This document shows, piece by piece, positions 1 to 6,546 of a stretch of 26,490 nt of DNA. This stretch comes from CAZISM01 sp964541895 (lineage in GTDB: Bacteria > Zhuqueibacterota > Zhuqueibacteria > Residuimicrobiales > Residuimicrobiaceae). The translations under genes and the position numbers were made by a program. Positions within the stretch are counted from its first letter, which is position 1. Each line of letters starts with the position of its first letter. The stretch is from NCBI GenBank assembly GCA_964541895.1, contig CAZISM010000076.1:1-26490 (forward strand). The letters are read 5' to 3'. Below the pieces are notes generated by a model. That model worked only from the letters and a program-made list of their open reading frames with translations, did not search any database and had not been told where the DNA came from.

Positions 1-1204
1 CGTGCGGAGAAGGCCCGTAGGGTTTTTGCCTGGTATTGACCTGCCATATGCCGTTGGCGCCATAGGTGTGTCCTGCTGCCCCTGAGAGAACCGAGGTCCA
101 GAACATGAGCCGTTGCACTTCTGCCTGTGTACTGTGGATGATGCCCTCATAGTTGGCTTCGCCCACCACGACGGGCATGGCCGGTTCGCGAGCATGTTCA
201 ACAGATACTTTCTGCACCGTGTTGGCTACGCTGTCAAGCCCATCATGACCCGTTTGCAGCATATCAAAATCCAGAACACGATCATCCCGAACCTGATCCC
301 TGCCGATTTCGGTTGGATGAATGGTGACGATATTCCCGAAGGGATCTGTATCGCGGACGTACCTGCCCATTTCAGTCCAGCCTGTCATCTGCTTGTCCCG
401 ATCTCTTTCTTTGTCTTGGCTCAGGTAAAAGGGCATAGCCGCCTCGCCGGCCAGACACCAGACAACCGGATACGCTGCCCAGCGTGCAATCAGGTAGCGC
501 CAGTGTTGCTTCATCTTGGCCATACCAAGCAGCGGCAAGTAGTATCCCCAAGACCCGACAATGCACGGCGTCAGACCTGATTGCACCAGCCAGCGGATGC
601 GCAAGTCTGCCATGTCAAAGTAGGCGGGATTGATGCGGGCATAGTCCTGCTGCCACGGGAATCCGGCTTCATTGGCCCCGCGTGGATCGAATCCCGGCAT
701 GTCCGGGTAGAGGCCGGCAACGAGCTGGATGACCGTGAAACCCTTGGCCACGCGATCAGCCGTAAGACGCTGGAAATCTTCCGGCCACGACAGGCGGTCG
801 CAGAATCCCATCCACCAGGTGTCGGCCAACCAGAAGAAAGGAGTGCCATCAACATGCTCAAAGGTCCGCCGTGACTCGGCGATGCGCAATGGCCCGTGAA
901 TGAGAAGATGATTGTCGCCTTCGCAGTCTGAGACCTCCAAGCCGCCTTTTATCCCATGGAGAGTGGAATCTCTCTCGTCTGAACACTCTGTTGTTGTCGT
1001 GTAACTTCCCGGCTTTGGCGGACGGAATCGCACCCGCCATTCCTGGCCGCCGGCCCAATAGGCCGGCACACGCCACCGTTCGCCGTCAGAGTGCCGCACA
1101 ACAACATCAAGCTCGACCTCGTTGAACGGGTCTTGGCGCTTCTGTCCCGAGCTATAGCTCCACTCGGTTATCTGTTTCTGCAGAGCTCGCACTGGATGTG
1201 ACAT
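1..1204 (-). CDS. Partial apiosidase-like (DUF5060 + DUF4038, GH140-type) glycoside hydrolase
   Basis: This open frame has no stop before the left edge, so only the first 401 residues are present. Residues 10-95 look like the DUF5060 beta-sandwich (WRVRFRPPKPGSYT). From about 110 a TIM-barrel of the DUF4038/apiosidase-like type follows: GTPFFWLADTWWMGF at 120-134, WCLAGE at 249-254 and VVVGEANYEG at 345-354. In GH140-type enzymes carboxylates in such strand-end positions act in catalysis, so E254 and E349 or E353 are candidates; this is inferred, not aligned. The family includes the enzyme that releases apiose from rhamnogalacturonan II. The ATG at 1204 has AAGGA six bases upstream. No signal peptide is visible (start MSHPVRALQKQ), so it may act in the cytoplasm on imported oligosaccharides, unlike the secreted GH106 nearby. 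It is divergent from the FG-GAP gene. Family assignment is fairly sure; the substrate is inference. Confidence 0.85.
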   Translation of the reverse strand, partial: MSHPVRALQKQITEWSYSSGQKRQDPFNEVELDVVVRHSDGERWRVPAYWAGGQEWRVRFRPPKPGSYTTTTECSDERDSTLHGIKGGLEVSDCEGDNHLLIHGPLRIAESRRTFEHVDGTPFFWLADTWWMGFCDRLSWPEDFQRLTADRVAKGFTVIQLVAGLYPDMPGFDPRGANEAGFPWQQDYARINPAYFDMADLRIRWLVQSGLTPCIVGSWGYYLPLLGMAKMKQHWRYLIARWAAYPVVWCLAGEAAMPFYLSQDKERDRDKQMTGWTEMGRYVRDTDPFGNIVTIHPTEIGRDQVRDDRVLDFDMLQTGHDGLDSVANTVQKVSVEHAREPAMPVVVGEANYEGIIHSTQAEVQRLMFWTSVLSGAAGHTYGANGIWQVNTRQKPYGPSPH

Positions 1205-1661
1205 AAATCGTCCTTCTGTCGAATGGATTACTGACCAGGTTAATGCATGAATTACAACGATCACGAAAGGGGCGATCTTTGATGCAATATGTGATTCTGC
1301 CGTTTCTGCACAACTTTTATAGTGGGAAATTTAAGGGTTATCAATTGTAAATCAAGAAAAACGTTGCTTTAAACTAAATTAATCCATTCTGCTTGAATAA
1401 TTGGCATATTCTGCTAAATAGTAATATATTTATCCTGTACATCGAAAAGGCGGACGATCATGAAACCTGTTCCCGATAGTATTGGAAAACTTGCTCGAAA
1501 AACAAAGAACCGCACCTGCCGAAATGATCGGTAATCTGATATGGCTGCGCTTTTGTTTTGATGTTTGCGATACATACTCTCATTCGATCTCGTCCTTGCT
1601 TAAATCCAAATTGCAAAGCAAAAATCAGAGCGTGAAAATCGTAATCTAGAAAGGATCGGTA
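1205..1661. promoter_or_regulatory. Divergent AT-rich intergenic region
   Basis: This 457-base stretch separates two divergent genes and must carry both promoters, although no convincing -35/-10 pair stands out. It is much more AT-rich than its flanks. The octamer ATTCTGCT occurs at 1386-1393 and 1408-1415, exactly 22 bases apart, and ATTCTGC also occurs at 1294-1300; two-turn spacing is typical of operator half-sites, but this could be chance. GATCGGTAAT occurs at 1526-1535 and again at 1654-1663, the second copy spanning the FG-GAP start codon. The FG-GAP gene has AAAGGA at 1650-1655, six bases before its ATG. One 24-codon reading frame is listed separately. Confidence 0.4.
1460..1534 (+). 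CDS. Tiny reading frame, 24 residues, doubtful
   Basis: ATG to TAA encodes MKPVPDSIGKLARKTKNRTC and four more residues, a basic peptide. AAAAGG lies nine bases upstream, a passable ribosome binding site. I do not recognise it. It could be a leader peptide ahead of the FG-GAP gene, the degraded start of a lost gene, or chance. Nothing else supports translation. Confidence 0.15.
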   Translation: MKPVPDSIGKLARKTKNRTCRNDR

Positions 1662-3638
1662 ATGAGCAAAATTAATTCGATTTGCAAACGTATTACGATT
1701 TTATTAATCTTGTTGCTGGCAGTTCGTTGTCTTGCCGCAGAACTGGAGCCGGTCTCTTTCAACAATCCCGGATTGACCGTTGATCTCGGCGTCGGTTTAT
1801 GGGCGCAACCGTTACCCATGGATTGGGATAACGACGGCGATCTCGATCTGGTCGTGAGCTATAACGACGTGCCCAATAAAGCGACGCTGGTGTTTGAAAA
1901 TATCTCCGGTAATGTCAAGATGCCCATTTTTAAAGCACCGTTCAAGGTGGGCGCGTCCTACACTAATATCCAGATTTCGTACGTTGACGGCAAGCCGCGG
2001 CTGTTAATCCCGGAGCAGGAATTGGTGGATTTCAGAAAAAGCGGATTCAATACGTTGCAGCGAATTTATCCTGAGAAAAGGATACACCCGGGCCGCGGAC
2101 GCATTCGCGCCAATCAGTGGAAATACTGCGACTATGACGGTGACGGCAAACAGGATCTGATCGTCGGCGTCGACGACTGGAGCGAGTACGGCTGGGATGA
2201 GGGCTATGATGAACACGGCCGCTGGAAACTGGGGCCGGGCCGCGGTTTCGTCTACTGGCTGCGCAACAACGGCAGCAACGAGAAACCGCGCTACGCCGAG
2301 CCGCAACTGGTGCAAGCTGACGGCAAAGCAGTGGAAACCTATGCCATGCCCACGCCCAATTTTGCCGATTTTGACAACGATGGCGACCTCGATCTGATCT
2401 GCGGCGAGTTTCTCGACCGGTTGACCTATTTTCAGAACATCGGCACGCGTACGGCACCGCGATATGCCGGGGCGCGATTTCTCAGCCACCAGGGCCGGAT
2501 TCTGGCTCTCGATGGCTGCATGATAGATCCAGTGGCTATTGATTGGGACCAGGACGGCGATGTGGACCTGGTGGTGGGCGCTGAAGATGGAACGGTATCT
2601 CTGGTGGAAAACAGCGGCGCGTTGGCGGAAGGCATTCCCGATTTCCTGCCGCCGCAGAAATTTCAGCAGCAGGCCGGAGACCTGCATTGGGGCGTACTGG
2701 TGACGCCATACAGTTATGACTGGGACGGTGACGGCGACGAGGATCTCATCTGCGGCAACGCCTCCGGTTATATCGGCTTTATCGAAAACCTCGATGGCGG
2801 CAATCCGCCGCGCTGGGCCGCACCACGCTGTCTCGAGGCGGACGGCCGGGTGCTGCGCATCCTGGCCGGCTGTAACGGTTCGATTCAGGGCCCCTGCGAA
2901 GCGAAATGGGGATATATCACCTTGAGTGTGGCGGACTGGGACGGCGACAATCTGCCAGATATTATCATCAATTCCATTTGGGGCAAAATACAGTGGTTTC
3001 GCAACATCGGGACACGCAAGCAGCCGCAGCTGGCAGCTGGCCAGCCGGTCACGATAGCCTGGGAAGGCAAAACGCCAAAACCGGAATGGACCTGGTGGCA
3101 ACCGCAGACCCAGGAACTGGTGACGCAATGGCGCACCACACCGCTGGCGATCGATTACAATCGCGACGGTTTGACCGATCTGATCATGCTGGATACAGAG
3201 GGCTATCTGGCGCTGTTTCAACGGCAAGAAACCGCCCAGGGGCTGTCTCTGTTGCCAGGCAAACGGATCTTTACCACCGATGGCGTCCGGGTGTTTGATT
3301 CCGGCCATAAAGAACAGCCACAGAGCGACCCCCTGTTACGATTGAACGCTCTGCGCAACGGGCGCAGCGGCCGGCGAAAATTCTGCATGACCGATTGGAA
3401 TCGGGATGGCCGTCTCGATTTGATCGTGAACAGCATCAACGTCAACATTCTTGAAAACCGCGGCGAAAAGAACGGTGTGGTGATTTTTCACGATGCCGGA
3501 GCTATCTCTGAAACAAAACTGGCCGGTCATACCACCAGTCCGACGGTCGTGGATTGGGATCGCAACGGCGTGCCGGATCTGCTGATCGGCGCCGAGGATG
3601 GCCGGTTTTATCATTATAAAAATCCAACATCAAAGTAG
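1662..3638 (+). CDS. Secreted FG-GAP/VCBS repeat beta-propeller protein
   Basis: This 658-residue protein starts with a basic region and a hydrophobic segment (ITILLILLLAV, residues 11-21) and probable cleavage near CLAA-EL, so it is exported. It carries nine calcium-loop repeats of the form DxDxDGxxDL[IV]: near residues 54 (DWDNDGDLDLVVS), 157, 236, 295, 353, 425, 498, 577 and 631 (DWDRNGVPDLLIG). Such FG-GAP/VCBS repeats form a seven- or eight-bladed propeller with calcium in the loops, so nine loops imply one large or two partial propellers. Family members bind or cleave polysaccharide, or act as cell-surface proteins; no catalytic motif is evident here. It lies 62 bases upstream of the FAD oxidoreductase and is probably co-transcribed with it, with a strong hairpin between them. 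In this locus a role in binding pectic glycans is a reasonable inference. Confidence 0.85.
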   Translation: MSKINSICKRITILLILLLAVRCLAAELEPVSFNNPGLTVDLGVGLWAQPLPMDWDNDGDLDLVVSYNDVPNKATLVFENISGNVKMPIFKAPFKVGASYTNIQISYVDGKPRLLIPEQELVDFRKSGFNTLQRIYPEKRIHPGRGRIRANQWKYCDYDGDGKQDLIVGVDDWSEYGWDEGYDEHGRWKLGPGRGFVYWLRNNGSNEKPRYAEPQLVQADGKAVETYAMPTPNFADFDNDGDLDLICGEFLDRLTYFQNIGTRTAPRYAGARFLSHQGRILALDGCMIDPVAIDWDQDGDVDLVVGAEDGTVSLVENSGALAEGIPDFLPPQKFQQQAGDLHWGVLVTPYSYDWDGDGDEDLICGNASGYIGFIENLDGGNPPRWAAPRCLEADGRVLRILAGCNGSIQGPCEAKWGYITLSVADWDGDNLPDIIINSIWGKIQWFRNIGTRKQPQLAAGQPVTIAWEGKTPKPEWTWWQPQTQELVTQWRTTPLAIDYNRDGLTDLIMLDTEGYLALFQRQETAQGLSLLPGKRIFTTDGVRVFDSGHKEQPQSDPLLRLNALRNGRSGRRKFCMTDWNRDGRLDLIVNSINVNILENRGEKNGVVIFHDAGAISETKLAGHTTSPTVVDWDRNGVPDLLIGAEDGRFYHYKNPTSK

Positions 3639-3645
3639 TGTACAA

Positions 3646-3680
3646 TAGATGTCGGACAACTTGCAGTTGTCCGACATCTA
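3646..3680 (+). repeat. Perfect 15-bp hairpin between two co-directional genes
   Basis: The arms 3646-3660 and 3666-3680 are perfect reverse complements around a 5-base loop (TTGCA). The inner core is GTCGGACAAC. No U-tract follows, so it is not a standard intrinsic terminator. It fills most of the 62-base gap before the FAD oxidoreductase and may act as an mRNA processing or stability element, or be a REP-like repeat. The octamer GTCGGACA recurs in a small hairpin at 8556-8570. Confidence 0.7.
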
Positions 3681-3700
3681 CAAGTCATAGTGAGCAAAAT

Positions 3701-5053
3701 ATGAAGAGACGCCGTTTTCTGCAATCCGCCTTTGCCGGGGCTTCTCTGTTGTCTGCGGCGCGCGCCCATGTGGCTGCTGCGCCGGGAGCGCAGATTAGCT
3801 GGTCAAAGAAAATTCCGCTTCGCTATCAGGCGGATGTGGCCGTTATCGGCGGCGGCATCGCCGGCGTCACCGCCGCCTGTGCGGCTGCCGATGCCGGGGC
3901 CCGCGTGATTCTGGTGGAGCGGTTTGCCGTCACCGGAGGCAATCTCACCACCGGCGGCGTGGCTTCCTTTTGCGGCGAAACCGCAGGTCAGGGCGTTGTC
4001 TTTGATGAAATCATCAGCACGTTGCAGCAGTTTAAAGCGATCGCCCCTTACAAGCCGTATCCTGAGCTGGAAGCCCGCGTATTCGACCATTCCATCCTGG
4101 CGGTTGTGTTGCAGGAGATGCTGATGCGACGCGGCATCAATGTGTTATTACATACCCAATTCGTGGATGCCCTGCAGCACAAAGGTCGCGTCACGGCGTG
4201 CATGGTCAGTGGCCCTTCGGGTCCGGAGGCATTGTCCGCCCGACAGTTCATCGACTGCAGCGGCGAAGCGGCGCTGGTACAGGCTCTGGGATTTCCTGTC
4301 ATGAAAGGCCGTCCGCAGGACGGCCTGCAGCTGCCCATGTCCATGATGTTTTTTATCCGTCATGTCTCGCCCGAGCTCGCACAGCCGCAATCGCCGCCAG
4401 GATGGTTCGACACCATTCACCACAAAGACGACCTGCCCATGACCAGCTTGTGGCCCAATGGTCCAAGCGCCAATGCGTTGAAAATAAAAATTCCCATGTT
4501 CGATGCGACCGATACGGAAAGCATGACCGCGGCGGAAATCCAGGGCCGGCGGCGCATGATGCAGGTGCTGGACTATTATCAGCGGGTTGAAAAAAAGCCG
4601 TGGATTCTGGATTACTGTTCACCTCGAATCGGTATTCGCGAGGGACGCCGTGTGGTCGGTCCGTATATTCTGACTGTGGATGATCTGCGCCAGGGGAAAA
4701 AATTTGATGATGCCGTTGCCCGCGGTGTGTTTTATCTCGACGGCCACAAGCCGGATGACGATAAACGGACCTACATTCTGGACAAGAACCAGCTGCGGGT
4801 GCCGCCCTATCACATCCCGTTCCGATCTCTGCTGGTAAAGGGTGCAAAAAATCTGCTGGTGGCCGGGCGCTGTTTTTCCGCCGATCAGCTGGCGCTCTCT
4901 TCGGCACGGGTGTCCACGACCTGCGCCATGATGGGGCAGGCGGCCGGCAGGGCGGCGGCGCTGGCTGTTCAGAAAAAGTGTAATATAATTGACATCGATC
5001 CTGTTGAAATTCGCACCATGGTCGAACAGCACGGTGCGGATCTGAATATGTAA
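3701..5053 (+). CDS. FAD-dependent oxidoreductase with twin-arginine signal
   Basis: The 450-residue protein has a dinucleotide-binding motif VAVIGGGIAGVTAA at residues 46-59, followed by a conserved acid (VILVERF) and a GG-rich loop (TGGNLTTGGVASF). The C-terminal block NLLVAGRCFSADQLALSSAR with a GQAAGRAAALA helix is typical of the FAD_oxidored family (PF12831). The ATG at 3701 is preferred over a GTG at 3638: it begins MKRRRFLQSAFAGASLLSA, a twin-arginine signal (RRRFLQ, hydrophobic stretch, then Ala-rich), so the enzyme is probably folded with FAD in the cytoplasm and exported by Tat. The in-frame extension from 3638 would run through the intergenic hairpin and lacks coding character. The substrate is unknown; placement beside glycan-degrading genes suggests a sugar or sugar-derived alcohol or acid. 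It converges with the PL22-like gene. Confidence 0.85.
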   Translation: MKRRRFLQSAFAGASLLSAARAHVAAAPGAQISWSKKIPLRYQADVAVIGGGIAGVTAACAAADAGARVILVERFAVTGGNLTTGGVASFCGETAGQGVVFDEIISTLQQFKAIAPYKPYPELEARVFDHSILAVVLQEMLMRRGINVLLHTQFVDALQHKGRVTACMVSGPSGPEALSARQFIDCSGEAALVQALGFPVMKGRPQDGLQLPMSMMFFIRHVSPELAQPQSPPGWFDTIHHKDDLPMTSLWPNGPSANALKIKIPMFDATDTESMTAAEIQGRRRMMQVLDYYQRVEKKPWILDYCSPRIGIREGRRVVGPYILTVDDLRQGKKFDDAVARGVFYLDGHKPDDDKRTYILDKNQLRVPPYHIPFRSLLVKGAKNLLVAGRCFSADQLALSSARVSTTCAMMGQAAGRAAALAVQKKCNIIDIDPVEIRTMVEQHGADLNM

Positions 5054-5097
5054 TACGTATGCCCAACCCGGACAGGCCGCAACAAAAGAGATTTGGT

Positions 5098-5162
5098 AAC
5101 CGCGAATGGACGCGAATAAACGCCAATAGAACATTCGCGTTAATTTGCGTTTATACGCGGTT
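5098..5162. repeat. 65-nt imperfect hairpin (REP-like)
   Basis: The 30-base arms 5098-5127 and 5133-5162 match as reverse complements at 24 of 30 positions around a 5-base loop. The unit is built from repeated CGCGAAT-type words (AACCGCGAATGG, CGCGAATAAACG). It lies between convergent genes, the usual place for REP or MITE-like elements, and could also damp transcription from both sides. Confidence 0.65.
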
Positions 5163-5264
5163 CCAATTCTTTGCCTGCGGCCTCTATGGTGCGACGATCA
5201 AAACCTCAACGGTGACCGTTCGGGGGTAGCGGGATTGGCTTTGAGAGAATAGTTGACTTTCCTG

Positions 5265-5331
5265 CTGTATCTCGGGCTAAAGCCCGATCTATGGTTCCGC
5301 CCGGGGAAAAATTCCCCGGGCGATCAATCCG
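5265..5331 (-). repeat. Composite palindromic element, copy 1
   Basis: Two hairpins in tandem: TCGGGCT/AGCCCGA (5272-5278 with 5281-5287) and CGCCCGGGGA/TCCCCGGGCG (5298-5307 with 5313-5322). Read on the minus strand, 5325-5295 matches plus-strand 21051-21081 at 30 of 31 positions, and the second hairpin follows in the same order in both copies. This is a dispersed repeat lying between convergent genes. It may serve as a bidirectional transcription barrier, although no U-tract is present. Confidence 0.75.
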
Positions 5332-5340
5332 ATCGGTTGT

Positions 5341-6522
5341 CTAGCGGCTGGTCCACTCTTTCGGTACCACCGCAATGCACACATCCGTATTGCCGTATTT
5401 GTTGGAGGTGAACTCGACGCTCTCGCCTTTTAAATCCCAGCCCACATGGGGGTGGCCGCCCTTGCCATAGGTTCGATGCCCTGACGTGAGAATTCGTTTG
5501 ACAGTAGTTTTCGCATTGAACAGGGCGATGATGCCGTGCCAGTTGTCGCCGGCCACCCATTTGCCGTCCGGACTGCCGGAGCCGTGCCACCAGTTGTATT
5601 TGGAAATCTCTTTGGCGTCAGCCCCTTCCCACCAGGCGCCGGCACCGATGATGCGGATTTCGCCGGTTTTCAGGTCTATCACTTTAAGATGCGCTTCTTC
5701 CGGATTGGAGCCGCCGATGAACGTGATCTGATCGTTGACCCACCAGCATTCGTGTGTCGCCAGTTCGCCCGGCAGCTGGTAAAACGCCGGCACCGGTATT
5801 TTGCTGTTCACATTGACAAACCAGATGCGGGCGTGCGGCGGTTCGTTGGCGGTGAGCGGTGCGGTGTCATTGCCGTAACTGCGGGCAAACGACAACACTT
5901 CCGGCCTGTGCCAATGAAACTGGATATGCTGAATGGGGAAATTAACCTTGGCGACCACCTCCTGTTGGCCGGTGGCTATGTCCGCCACGGCGATATAATT
6001 CTCTTCGCCCATCCTGTAGCCAAAGCTGATCAACGTTTGATCGCTGTTCTCGTTCAGTCCGGAAAGCTGTTGTGAACCGGCCGGGAAATCGCAGATTTTT
6101 CTTTCCTCAACCGTCACGCTGGTTTTGCCGGTCTGCTGCCAGGCCAGCTTCCATTCGAATATGGCTTTTTCCTTAACTGCATAGAGCCGGTCGCCGAGCT
6201 TTGAGGCCAACGGAGCCCCGGCCGCCACATCGGCCTCCTGATTGAGTCGGACGATTTCTCCTGTCTTTGTTATATAGCCGTAAATTTCCTGTCGTTTGGA
6301 TCGATCAGAGACGAACAGCATCATTTCATTATCAAACAGCCAGCAGCGGTCATGAAAGTAGAGATTCATGTCGTTGGCAGGATTGGTCGTGACAAAAATG
6401 ATTTTAGCGCCGCTGATGGGATCGAGTTCACTTTTATGTTCCGCCGGCATTATTTGACAGTTCCAGGATTTCCCCAGCGCATGTGAAAGCAGCAGCAAAA
6501 GCACAAGCAAGACTTTTTTCAT
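5341..6522 (-). CDS. Oligogalacturonate-lyase-like (PL22) secreted beta-propeller
   Basis: The 393-residue protein begins MKKVLLVLLLLLSHALGKSW, a clear signal peptide. The rest is propeller-like with blades such as LYFHDRCWLFDNEMMLFVSD (54-73), GSPDGKWVAGDNW (316-328) and GHPHVGWDLKG (356-366). Length and layout fit the PL22 oligogalacturonate lyase family, which splits unsaturated or saturated galacturonate dimers by beta-elimination at a metal site formed by three His and one Gln. Candidate ligands here are H313 (WWHGSGSPDG) and H357/H359 (the HPH motif). The position three before the first His of HPH is K354 instead of the Gln I recall from characterised enzymes, so activity or metal choice may differ. 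AGGAG lies 5 bases upstream of the ATG. It is 24 bases downstream of the esterase and most likely in its operon. An export signal is unusual, since classical members are cytoplasmic. Confidence 0.7.
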   Translation of the reverse strand: MKKVLLVLLLLLSHALGKSWNCQIMPAEHKSELDPISGAKIIFVTTNPANDMNLYFHDRCWLFDNEMMLFVSDRSKRQEIYGYITKTGEIVRLNQEADVAAGAPLASKLGDRLYAVKEKAIFEWKLAWQQTGKTSVTVEERKICDFPAGSQQLSGLNENSDQTLISFGYRMGEENYIAVADIATGQQEVVAKVNFPIQHIQFHWHRPEVLSFARSYGNDTAPLTANEPPHARIWFVNVNSKIPVPAFYQLPGELATHECWWVNDQITFIGGSNPEEAHLKVIDLKTGEIRIIGAGAWWEGADAKEISKYNWWHGSGSPDGKWVAGDNWHGIIALFNAKTTVKRILTSGHRTYGKGGHPHVGWDLKGESVEFTSNKYGNTDVCIAVVPKEWTSR

Positions 6523-6546
6523 ATACTCTCCTAAAGATGTAAGGCG

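Noticed and set aside
2004..3308. 434-codon minus-strand open frame opposite the FG-GAP gene
   Set aside because: It mirrors the repeated Asp/Gly codons of the plus-strand gene, has no recognisable domain and no ribosome site; the plus strand has clear FG-GAP repeats.
3638..3700. GTG start adding 21 residues to the FAD oxidoreductase
   Set aside because: The extension is encoded by the intergenic palindrome and would bury the twin-arginine signal.
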